Source: G963708235 sp963708235 (GTDB lineage Bacteria; Actinomycetota; Acidimicrobiia; Spongiisociales; UBA5794). Taken from it: a DNA stretch of 64,000 nucleotides. Position 1 is the first letter of the stretch. The number at the start of each line of letters is the position of its first letter. Below, piece after piece: positions 1 through 7,603 of this stretch. The DNA lies in NCBI GenBank assembly GCA_963708235.1, contig OY970200.1, forward strand, positions 3,676,381-3,740,380, in the 5' to 3' direction. The position numbers and the translations under genes were made by a program. The notes below the pieces were generated by a model. That model did no database searches and was not told the origin of the DNA. It saw nothing but the letters and a program-made list of their open reading frames with translations.

Positions 1-118
1 AGTGCCGGGAGGCGCGCTTCGTGTTGAGGAGATGGTCGGTGCCGACTTACCCGACCGCCGAGCGTGGCGGACCCGCCGCGTCAGGCGGTGCGTTCACCGC
101 CACCGCTCCTCGGGTGCA

Positions 119-1192
119 TCAGTTGGCGACGGTGAACGCCTCGGTCAGCCGGACATCGTGTTGACCCGGACCCTCGAGGGGATCGAACACGAAGCAGTAG
201 GCGCCGTTGGGCCACCCCGACGTGTTCTGCGTCGCCCGGAAGCGTTCGCCGTCCCACTGGTACGGGTCGGTGAAGCCGGCGATGTTGCCGGCCACCGGCG
301 TCCCGGTATCGCAGTCGCCGGCGACCACGCTCCAGGACAGCTCGGCGACGTCGTCGCTGCCATTGTCATAGATGGCGCTGAGCAGGGCCGATCCGTCGGT
401 GTAGACCTTCTGTCCGCGCCGTGCCGGGTTCCGGATCTCGCCGGTCGGCTGGAACACCGGGTTCAGTTCGAAGTTGTAGGTCGTTCCATTGAACGAAACC
501 CCGTCGACCAGGACGTCATAGTTCGTGTTGAAGGTGCCGACGTTGACGGCAATGCCGACCACGGTAGCGCTCGGGCACAGTGCCGCCACTTGAGGCAACG
601 TATACAGCGGGGGACCGCCGGCACCGTTGGTCAACACGCAACTGCCCGAGGCGAGGGTGCGGGACGACCAGAACAGGCCCGTGGTTTCCATGTCCGTCCA
701 GTGCTGCCAGGTGTTCGGCACCACCGGGGCGGGACTCCCGGTGCCATCCTGCCAGTACGGCTCGAACACGAGGTTGCTGACCGTGCCGAAAGTGCCACCG
801 GTGAGCCGCACCTCGACCTGGAGCGTGGCGGATGCGCCTGCCGGGCCACTCAGCGCCTTGGTCCAATAGCTGAGGTCGCCCAAGGTGGACAGGTTGATGT
901 TGGGCACGGCGATGCGATATTGCGCTTTGGACGCCGTGTTGTCGGTTGTGGTCAGTCGCACGGCGGCAAAACCGTACGGAGCACCATCTGTGTAGACCGT
1001 GCTGCGCGTGCCGCCGGAGAGCACGTTGGCGTTGGCCCAGCCCTGCGGATTGCTCGGAGTCACATCGACGACGGTGGTCGCCTGGGCCGGAGCAAACACC
1101 AACACAGAGACTGCGAGTGCAAGCGCCACCAACATGGTGACGGACGTGGTACGTACTCGATTGACGAGTTGAACAATATGGCGATTTGCCAT
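119..1192 (-). CDS. Secreted protein of unknown function
   Basis: 357 residues. I start it at the ATG at 1192, which has a GGAGGG ribosome site just upstream; a longer in-frame version exists but lacks such a site. The first ~40 residues are a basic stretch, a Leu/Val/Ala-rich core and an AQA-type cleavage site, so the protein is probably exported. The mature part is rich in Thr, Gly, Asn and aromatic residues with paired cysteines, like a beta-sandwich carbohydrate- or surface-binding protein. No catalytic motif is visible and I do not recognise the family. It stands alone, pointing to the left edge of the window. Confidence 0.75.
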   Translation of the reverse strand: MANRHIVQLVNRVRTTSVTMLVALALAVSVLVFAPAQATTVVDVTPSNPQGWANANVLSGGTRSTVYTDGAPYGFAAVRLTTTDNTASKAQYRIAVPNINLSTLGDLSYWTKALSGPAGASATLQVEVRLTGGTFGTVSNLVFEPYWQDGTGSPAPVVPNTWQHWTDMETTGLFWSSRTLASGSCVLTNGAGGPPLYTLPQVAALCPSATVVGIAVNVGTFNTNYDVLVDGVSFNGTTYNFELNPVFQPTGEIRNPARRGQKVYTDGSALLSAIYDNGSDDVAELSWSVVAGDCDTGTPVAGNIAGFTDPYQWDGERFRATQNTSGWPNGAYCFVFDPLEGPGQHDVRLTEAFTVAN

Positions 1193-1785
1193 GGTTTCCC
1201 TCCCATTCCCGGAGGTGAGGGACGATACCGAGGCGTATCTGACAGGCAATGGGCCGATCACATCAGATGGAAGGATTTGACTCCCGACATCATGCTCGTT
1301 GGCAAACCTCGGCTACAAGATCGCCATATTTTGCCTCGAGCGCCGAAAGGGATGCGAAATCGCAAAGGATATTTCCATCATTGCACGGAGTGAAATGATG
1401 GTCGGTGTGGACCCTGCTTGTGTGACCGCCGTATCGGCACGAGGAGTGGGGAGGCACATTGCACCGGCGGACATGTCGCCTGCCGAGTCCGCCGGGATCC
1501 GGCTTCCAAACCGCGGTTGTGACGACCGAGGTGGGCGGGGAGGAGACGCCATCCGAAGGAGGATCCTCCTCGGGACGACAAAGGACCCCGGACGTCGACG
1601 GTCCGGGGTCCTTTGCCCCTCCACGGTGAGCGCGGCTACGCCCTGCGTCCGGTCAACGCCTTCTCGCCGTCCGGCGTGAGGTGCGGCGGGCCACTCTGCG
1701 TACTGCCACCATTGTCAACCTCCAGTTCGATGGGTCGGGTCAGTGTCTCAGGCCGGTCAACCCGGCCAGTGGGCGGAAAGATCTC
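1193..1785. other. Intergenic region
   Basis: About 590 bases between two genes on the minus strand. Short open frames here have no ribosome site and no protein-like composition. The only clear element is the hairpin at 1579-1615. Confidence 0.6.
1579..1615. terminator. Hairpin, probable terminator
   Basis: Perfect 15-bp inverted repeat (1579-1593 with 1601-1615) around a 7-base loop. The stem core is AAAGGACCCCGGA. It lies downstream of the minus-strand gene at 1786-2319 and would end its transcript. Confidence 0.7.
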
Positions 1786-2319
1786 TCAGGCGGACGCCTC
1801 CATGGCGACGAGCGATTCGGCCTCCTCGCTCGACAACAGACCGATGGCGACCAGATCGAGGGGGCTGATGAACCCGTCGTCGATGCGGAAGCCGTTGGCG
1901 GCGGCGATGGCATCGCGGAGGGGCACCGCCCAGTGGTGCTCCAAGAGGATGAGTGCCGCCGCCGAATCGTTGGGGATCTGATCGATCACATCCCATGCGT
2001 CGTCATCGTCGAAGACCTCGATGCCGTCGACGGCCGCCTCGGCCCCGAGTTCCGCTCCGAGCTCCATGCCCTCCTCGCCGTCGATCCCGAGACCGATCAG
2101 GGCAGCGATCTTGCTTCCCAGCTCGATCGCTTCGTCGGTGGTGAGGTTGCTGAGGTGGGCCACCTCGATGTTCCCGTCGGCGTCCTTGTGGACTGCAAGC
2201 GAGTCGATCACCCGGACCGTGTCGCTCTCTCGCAGCCGCTCGAGCTCTTCGATGATGGCGCCATGGAACTCCGGGTGGTCGAAACCGAGTACCAAGAGTT
2301 GAACAGGCCCTATCGCCAT
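1786..2319 (-). CDS. DUF6325-like protein
   Basis: 177 residues, preceded by a strong GGAGG site. It opens MAIGPVQLLVLGF and continues with an alternation of hydrophobic strands and acidic helices (IEELERLRESDTVRVID, about residues 23-39), which is how I remember the actinobacterial DUF6325 family beginning. It is very acidic with no signal peptide or membrane segment, so it should be cytoplasmic. The function of the family is unknown. It is transcribed away from the glutamate decarboxylase gene; the 277-base gap between them probably carries both promoters. Confidence 0.75.
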   Translation of the reverse strand: MAIGPVQLLVLGFDHPEFHGAIIEELERLRESDTVRVIDSLAVHKDADGNIEVAHLSNLTTDEAIELGSKIAALIGLGIDGEEGMELGAELGAEAAVDGIEVFDDDDAWDVIDQIPNDSAAALILLEHHWAVPLRDAIAAANGFRIDDGFISPLDLVAIGLLSSEEAESLVAMEASA

Positions 2320-2596
2320 GATGCTTCCTCCTTCGGTGCGGCGCGGGACGGCAATCCCTCAGACGCCTGGAATGACCGTACGGCTGGCCGCTTGGCGGCG
2401 CATACCCCCGAAGGGATGAATCCGGTTCCGGTGTGGTCCGGTGGGCCCTCGGCAAACCGAGGCAACACCACGCAAGGCTCGGATCGGGCTGTTCACCGTC
2501 AAGTCGCCCGCCGGGGAAATCACCCGTCCCGGGTGACGACGGGATCGGTCGCCCGGGGTGAAGGTGTCCCTCCCAGCACATGAGGAAGGACCCTCC

Positions 2597-3997
2597 ATGC
2601 CACTGCACGAACGCGACGAGATCCGCGACCGACTGAGCGAATCGCTGTTCGCCGGTCGGGGGATGGCGCACGCCCTGCCGAAGTACAGGTTCCCCGACAC
2701 CGAAATGGCTGCCGAGACGGCGTACCAGGCGGTCCACGACGAGCTGATGCTGGACGGGAACTCTCGCCAGAACCTGGCGACCTTCTGCCAGACCTGGGAG
2801 GAGCCGCAGGTGCACGCCCTGATGGATCTGTGCATCGACAAGAACATGATCGACAAGGACGAGTACCCCCAGACCGCCGAGCTGGAGCGGCGCTGCGTCC
2901 ACATGCTGGCCGATCTGTGGAACGCCCCGGATTCGGTCAACACCGTCGGCGCTTCCGGGGTCGGATCGTCAGAGGCGTGCATGCTCGCCGGGATGGCGGC
3001 CAAGTGGCGGTGGCGTCAGCGTCGCACCGCCGCCGGGCTCCCGACCGACAAACCCAACATGGTGTGCGGTCCGGTCCAGGTGGTGTGGCACAAGTTCGCC
3101 AAGTACTGGGATATCGAGATGCGCGAGGTCCCGATGTCCGAGGGTCATTACGCGATGACGGCCGAGGACATGTTGGAGCGGGTCGACGAGAACACGATCT
3201 TCGTGGTCCCCACCTTCGGGGTGACCTATACCGGCGCCTACGAACTGGTCGAGCCGCTCTCGATCGCCCTCGATCAACTCCAGGCCGACACCGGGCTGGA
3301 CATCGACATCCATGTCGACGGGGCGAGCGGCGCCTTCCTCGCCCCGTTCTGCGCCCCGGAGATCCTGTGGGACTTCCGTCTCCCACGGGTGAAGTCGATC
3401 AGTACCTCGGGCCACAAGTTCGGGCTGGCGCCACTCGGGGTGGGCTGGGTGATCTGGCGCGACGCCGCCGAACTTCCCGACGACCTCATCTTCCATGTCA
3501 CCTATCTCGGTGGGGACATGCCGGTGTTCCAGATCAACTTCTCCCGCCCGGCGGGCCAGATCGCGGCGCAGTACTACGACTTCATCCGCCTGGGGCGCGA
3601 GGGCTACCGGCGGGTGCACCAGGCCGCCTACGACACGTGCGCCATCATCGCCGAGGAGATCCCCCGGCTGGGGCCGTTCGAGGTCATCTGCAACGGCGAC
3701 CCGCTCACCAGCATCCCGGCGGTCACCTGGCGGCTCGCCGAGGGCGCCGACCCCGGTTACTCGCTGTATGACCTCGCCGATCGTCTCCGGGCCCGGGGAT
3801 GGCAGGTGCCGGCCTATCCGCTCACCGGTTCGGTGGGCGATGTCGCCGTGCAACGCATCCTGGTCCGCCAGGACGTCAGCCGCGACCTGGTCATGATCCT
3901 GCTGGCCGACATGGCCGATGCGGTGAGCCACTTCGACCGGCACCCGATCTCGGTGGGGATGACCAAGGACGAGTCGAGCGGGTTCAGCCATCTCTGA
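2597..3997 (+). CDS. gadB: Glutamate decarboxylase
   Basis: PLP-dependent enzyme converting L-glutamate to GABA and CO2 in the cytoplasm, consuming a proton. From the ATG at 2597 (AGGAAGGA upstream) it is 466 residues, the same length as E. coli GadA/GadB. The PLP-binding lysine is K274 in STSGHKFG, and HVDGASG supplies the aspartate (D241) that contacts the pyridine nitrogen; both sit two residues before their E. coli counterparts. The N-terminus carries the family's FPDTEM/NLATFCQTWEEP region. Seven bases downstream lies a polytopic membrane protein, so the two are probably cotranscribed. Product assignment is firm; whether the role is acid resistance or a GABA shunt is inference. Confidence 0.95.
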   Translation: MPLHERDEIRDRLSESLFAGRGMAHALPKYRFPDTEMAAETAYQAVHDELMLDGNSRQNLATFCQTWEEPQVHALMDLCIDKNMIDKDEYPQTAELERRCVHMLADLWNAPDSVNTVGASGVGSSEACMLAGMAAKWRWRQRRTAAGLPTDKPNMVCGPVQVVWHKFAKYWDIEMREVPMSEGHYAMTAEDMLERVDENTIFVVPTFGVTYTGAYELVEPLSIALDQLQADTGLDIDIHVDGASGAFLAPFCAPEILWDFRLPRVKSISTSGHKFGLAPLGVGWVIWRDAAELPDDLIFHVTYLGGDMPVFQINFSRPAGQIAAQYYDFIRLGREGYRRVHQAAYDTCAIIAEEIPRLGPFEVICNGDPLTSIPAVTWRLAEGADPGYSLYDLADRLRARGWQVPAYPLTGSVGDVAVQRILVRQDVSRDLVMILLADMADAVSHFDRHPISVGMTKDESSGFSHL

Positions 3998-4004
3998 GGC
4001 GGCG

Positions 4005-4679
4005 ATGCCCGTGCAGTGGTGGGAGCCCCGTCGTGCCGACTGGCAGGTTGCGGCGTACTTCACCGTGGGTTCGGTGTGCTTTGCCGTCGGGGCGCTGCCG
4101 GGTTACGCCGCCGTCGTCGGGACGCAGGCGACGTGTGTCACGTTCTTCGTCGGGTCGATCTTCTTCACGGTGGCGGCGCTGCTCCAGTTCCTGGTCTCGG
4201 TCGGTGCCGTCGCCGCCGAGAAGCGCCCGCGGGCCGGGATCCAGTGGCGCCGGACGGTGCGCGCCCCGCATCGACCGGAGTGGTGGGCCGGGGCGGTGCA
4301 GCTCGCCGGCACCGTGCTGTTCAACATCAGCACCTTCGCCGCCCTCGATCTGGCGCTGAGTGTGGAGGAGGCGAACCGCCGGGTGTGGGCCCCCGATGTC
4401 TTCGGTTCGATCGCCTTCCTGGTGGCGAGCGGTCTCGCCTATTTCGGTATCCGTCGACCGTGGCTCGGTTGGAGGCCCCACGATCTGGGGTGGTCGATCA
4501 CGACGCTCAACATGGTCGGGTCGATCGCCTTCGGCGTCTCGGCCGTCGCTGCCCGGGTGCTCGACACCGGAGATCTGCGCAATGCGGCGATCGCCAACCT
4601 CGGCACGTTTGTCGGAGCCCTCTGCTTTCTCGTCGGCGCCGTGCTCCTCATCCCCGACCAGCAGGAACACGGGACGTGA
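4005..4679 (+). CDS. Polytopic membrane protein next to gadB
   Basis: 224 residues with about six hydrophobic segments, starting around residues 15-30 and 43-65 and ending near the C-terminus. The first pair, with repeated VGSxxF motifs, is reminiscent of YrhK-type domains. It contains no GadC-like amino acid antiporter features and is half the length of that family, so it should not be called GadC. It starts seven bases after gadB stops, which suggests an operon and perhaps a role at the membrane in the same response. Function unknown. Confidence 0.75.
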   Translation: MPVQWWEPRRADWQVAAYFTVGSVCFAVGALPGYAAVVGTQATCVTFFVGSIFFTVAALLQFLVSVGAVAAEKRPRAGIQWRRTVRAPHRPEWWAGAVQLAGTVLFNISTFAALDLALSVEEANRRVWAPDVFGSIAFLVASGLAYFGIRRPWLGWRPHDLGWSITTLNMVGSIAFGVSAVAARVLDTGDLRNAAIANLGTFVGALCFLVGAVLLIPDQQEHGT

Positions 4680-4757
4680 CATACGCCTTCCGGCGCCAAC
4701 CACTGAATCGGCAGTGCAGGCACCCGGGACCCTGACCGGCCGCCGGCGTTCCCGTCG

Positions 4758-5432
4758 TCAGAGGTCGTGGAGGATCTTCGACCGTAGGGCGTCGTACTCG
4801 CCATCGCTGATGAGGTCCTTGGACTTGAGGTCCTCGAGCCGCTGCAGCCGGATCGCCGGGTCCTCGTCCGGTCCGGGGGAATCCCCTGGTGCGGCGGCGG
4901 AGCCGGGCGGGGGGTCGGTGCTGATGTTGATGGCGTCGGCCATGCCCGGCGGGAGGTCGATGCCGTGCTCGGCGAGGCGGGCGACCACGTGAGCGGTGAT
5001 GGTGGCCCGGTCGACGCCTTCGGCGGTCATTCGCTGCACCTCGTCGCGCAACCCGGGGATGTGCCGGGCGTCGATGCTCTGCGTGCCCACATCGGACGGG
5101 ATCTGCGCACCGCCGGTGCGGAGCGAGGCGGCGACGGCTTCCGAGATCGCCTGTGCCTGGTCCCCGCTCGAAGGCACCCGATCCCATTCGATCTCGAATC
5201 GGGTCGGGTTCGACCGTGACACGGTGACGGGGAGGATGGCCCCCGGCATCGGGTACCTGGAGGACTTGACCATGCCCCGTGCCTCGACCGCCGTCGCCTC
5301 GATGCCCTCACCCGAGATGACCCCGTGAATGTGGTAGTTCTGGGCCATGGCGTCATGGGCGGGTGTCTTCGAGCTGGTGACCCGCAGCGTTCCCGCCACC
5401 GGGTCGCTGATCTTCTTCTTGAACAATCCCAT
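4758..5432 (-). CDS. SHOCT-domain protein
   Basis: 224 residues starting MGLFKKK. The last ~30 residues (RLEDLKSKDLISDGEYDALR) are a SHOCT domain, a short helical oligomerisation tail. The N-terminal half is a beta-rich region with repeated PGAILPVTVSRSNP-like strands, and a Pro/Gly/Asp-rich linker lies in between. A shorter helical segment around residues 120-150 (RDEVQRMTAEGVDRATITAHV) may be a second copy of a similar motif. No enzyme motif. It converges on the gadB operon. Confidence 0.8.
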   Translation of the reverse strand: MGLFKKKISDPVAGTLRVTSSKTPAHDAMAQNYHIHGVISGEGIEATAVEARGMVKSSRYPMPGAILPVTVSRSNPTRFEIEWDRVPSSGDQAQAISEAVAASLRTGGAQIPSDVGTQSIDARHIPGLRDEVQRMTAEGVDRATITAHVVARLAEHGIDLPPGMADAINISTDPPPGSAAAPGDSPGPDEDPAIRLQRLEDLKSKDLISDGEYDALRSKILHDL

Positions 5433-5846
5433 CGGTGGCGTCCTCCCAGGAACCTCGCTTGTTGGGTCGACCGTCAGCCGGGCGTGTCAACCGGGCACTT
5501 GGGGTCGATCTCCGCCGCAAGCTACCCCTTGGTCGGCGGTCGCGCCCTGATGATTGCCGGCGGCGATCTCCGCACCGCCGCCACCATCGGAGGCGAAGGC
5601 GGACGTGGGTGGCGTCCCGCTCGTGCTGATCCGGTGAAGAGCGATCGTGACGTGGGATCGCGTGGCCGGTCGGCGGCGCGGCGGCACCGGGTCGTCCCGC
5701 TCTGCGGTACCGGCTGCGGCCGTAGCCGGCGGCAAGGTTCACGGGGGTGCTCCCGGCGTCGCCTGATGCCTCCAGAGGGGCCCGTTGGCGGCTAGCTTGC
5801 TCTCACCGGCACCGCGCCGGGCGTTTCAGCTCCTGGAAGGTGTGCG
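5433..5846. other. Divergent intergenic region
   Basis: About 410 bases separating the divergent genes at 4758-5432 and 5847-6830, so it should hold both promoters. I see no inverted repeats, small RNA-like structures or credible coding frames. Confidence 0.5.
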
Positions 5847-6830
5847 GTGGATCAAGAACCTGAGGAACAATCTCTCGCACCTGAGGACGAACCTGGAGAA
5901 CTCGATCCCGGTGTGGAGCAGCCACTCTGGGTCAAGCTGGCACTCGCTGCGGCGGTGCTCGGCTTGTTCACCGTGATCCTGGTCGTGGTGGTGAGCGGCG
6001 ACGAGGCCGTGGCCGAAGAGCCCGGCTTCTCGTGGGACGACTACGTGGTGGAGCCGACGACCACCACGACGGAACCTACGACCACAACCACGGCTGACAC
6101 GACCACCACCACTGCGGCTGCCACGACGACAACGGCTGACACGACCACCACCACTGCGCCTGCGACCACGACTACGACAGCCGCGCCGACAACCACCGCT
6201 GCTCCCACGACGACGGCTGCTCCCACGACGACAGCCGCTCCGACCACCACCGCTGCGCCCACGACGACGGCCGCACCGACAACGACGGCTGCTCCCACGA
6301 CGACTGCGGCACCGACCACCACCGCCGCCCCCACGACGACGGTGGCGCCCACGACTACCCAGCCGCCCAGCACCACCACGACCTCATCGCCGGAGCCGAC
6401 CACCACGACTGAGGCGCCCCTCGACCCACCCGAGGCTCCCGCCGAGACACAGGCGATGCTGGATGTTTTCGTGGCCGACTTCAACGCTGCAGCAGCCGAG
6501 GGCGACGTCGACTGGCTGTACGACCGCCTGGCGCCGCCGGTCATCGAGGTGTTCGGCGAGGAAGCGTGCCGGAGTCACATCGCCGACACTCTCGTCGATG
6601 TCGAGTCGCTCACCCTGGAGGCGCCGGCCCGGGGACCCCTCGAGCGCGTGGTCGAGGTCCCCGCCCCGGGCGGCGAGACATTGACGTTCGACCTGGCGGA
6701 CATCTACTTCGCCGATATCTCGTTCGCCCACGAGGGCGACACCACCACTCAGACTGGCTGGGTGCAGATGGTGGACGATCCAGAAGCCGCCACTGGCACC
6801 GCGATCGCCTACTTCGCCCGGTGCGCATAG
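5847..6830 (+). CDS. Membrane-anchored protein with long Thr-rich linker
   Basis: 327 residues from a GTG preceded by GGAAGG. It has an acidic cytoplasmic head (1-26), one transmembrane segment (about 27-50), a linker of ~125 residues built almost only of Thr, Ala and Pro (repeats of APTTTA), and a folded outer domain (about 200-327). The outer domain resembles the small alpha/beta folds of lumazine-binding/SnoaL-like secreted proteins, with two Cys (EEACRSH and the last CA). Type II topology: N-terminus in, domain outside. The linker is a typical O-glycosylated or wall-spanning spacer in actinobacteria. Function unknown. Confidence 0.8.
   Translation: MDQEPEEQSLAPEDEPGELDPGVEQPLWVKLALAAAVLGLFTVILVVVVSGDEAVAEEPGFSWDDYVVEPTTTTTEPTTTTTADTTTTTAAATTTTADTTTTTAPATTTTTAAPTTTAAPTTTAAPTTTAAPTTTAAPTTTAAPTTTAAPTTTAAPTTTAAPTTTVAPTTTQPPSTTTTSSPEPTTTTEAPLDPPEAPAETQAMLDVFVADFNAAAAEGDVDWLYDRLAPPVIEVFGEEACRSHIADTLVDVESLTLEAPARGPLERVVEVPAPGGETLTFDLADIYFADISFAHEGDTTTQTGWVQMVDDPEAATGTAIAYFARCA
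6054..6420 (+). repeat. Thr-codon low-complexity tandem repeat
   Basis: Runs of ACC/ACG/ACA codons; from about 6176 to 6360 they become 15-base units encoding APTTT/TAAPT. Synonymous third positions vary between units, so selection is acting on the protein repeat rather than recent DNA duplication. Confidence 0.85.
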
Positions 6831-6907
6831 GGAGAGCCATCTGGGAGTGGCGACCGTGATTCGCCGTCGACCGCCATGTCGACCTGCTTGATGGTGGGCT
6901 CCAAGAC

Positions 6908-6957
6908 GAGAACTACACCCGTGTAGTTCTCCACCGCCTTGTCCACAGCTGTGGACA
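6908..6957. promoter_or_regulatory. Two adjacent palindromes, candidate operators
   Basis: Palindrome 1 (6908-6931) has 11-bp arms GAGAACTACAC around CC. Palindrome 2 (6940-6957) is a perfect 18-bp dyad centred on CCACAGCTGTGG. Only eight bases separate them. Both lie in a gene-free spacer. Perfect dyads of this size with little or no loop are typical of dimeric regulator or replication-protein sites rather than terminators. No regulator gene is intact nearby. Confidence 0.5.
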
Positions 6958-6982
6958 GATCTCGGCCAGGCGTCGCTCTCGA

Positions 6983-7287
6983 GTTTGCAGTAGATGTTGA
7001 CAGTAGGCGGGATGCCTTGTCCCGCAAGGGATTCGCCACAGCAAACTACATTGCTGTTATTCGCTGTGCAGTTTCCAGTAGGCACGAGGGTCCTTGGGCG
7101 ACCTCCCCACCCAGTCGATGAGTCCAGCCGCCCGGAGGGCCCGAAGCCGGGTGAGAACCGCCGGCTTCCCATGCCATGCACCGTCGCGGCAAGTCGGTCG
7201 ACTCCACTCTTCGAGGTGCGTGCGGCATCGGACGATCGTCGAACTTACCGTTCTACTACAAACATCTTCCAGTACGTTGCAGTAGGC
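6983..7287. repeat. Four dispersed CAGTAGGC-type direct repeats
   Basis: Copies at 6983-6993 (GTTTGCAGTAG), 6996-7008 (GTTGACAGTAGGC), 7071-7083 (GTTTCCAGTAGGC) and 7276-7287 (GTTGCAGTAGGC), all in the same orientation. They sit beside the palindromes at 6908-6957. The copy at 7071 falls within the end of the remnant coding sequence on the minus strand. Confidence 0.45.
7057..7200 (-). pseudogene. Remnant of a winged-helix protein C-terminus
   Basis: The minus frame ending at 7057 reads LRALRAAGLIDWVGRSPKDP followed by RAYWKL, which looks like the recognition helix and wing of a winged-helix DNA-binding domain, as found at the end of some AlbA/Schlafen-type regulators. No upstream part of such a protein is present: the same frame runs into the antisense of the CapA gene. 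I read it as a fragment left by a deletion or decay. Identification rests on motif memory only. Confidence 0.3.
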
Positions 7288-7603
7288 GACAGCCGCGTCG
7301 GGTGGGTCCGGGACCGTCCGGGACCGTGCGTGCGGCCAGGCCCCGGCGGTCTCGTCGATGCGGGTCTTGCGGCCCATGGGCAGGCTGGGCTCGGGCACTA
7401 TGGCTTGCCGCGGCTGCCAGCGCCGCCACCGGCTTCCGGGCGATCGATCCAGGTCCACACCACGGTTGTACCGGTGGTGTGGGCTTCGACGGGGCGTTGG
7501 CGAGCGCGGCCGATACGTCCAAAGACCGCATGCGGCCGGCTCTCGACCGTAGGCTCCGCTCCCGGTCGAACTTCGGAGGTCTGTGCTGCGGGTAGGGCGA
7601 CAT

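Larger units (their letters stand above)
6831..7603. other. Decayed spacer between two surface-protein genes
   Basis: About 770 bases with no intact gene. It holds the palindromes (6908-6957), the direct repeats (6983-7287) and the winged-helix remnant. Base composition is more AT-rich in places than the neighbours, for example around 7040-7080 and 7245-7275. Confidence 0.6.

Noticed and set aside
2..1393. Long plus-strand open frame at the left edge
   Set aside because: Mirror of the secreted protein gene on the other strand, without signal peptide or motif.
4005..4679. GadC glutamate/GABA antiporter
   Set aside because: Half the length, about six membrane segments and no APC-family motifs.
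6176..6360. CRISPR-like or satellite repeat
   Set aside because: The units are Thr/Ala/Pro codons in frame with no spacers; it is a protein linker.
6809..7039. Small minus-strand ORF of 76 codons next to the palindromes
   Set aside because: No ribosome site, no recognisable fold, and it contains both palindromes; could be real but not supportable.
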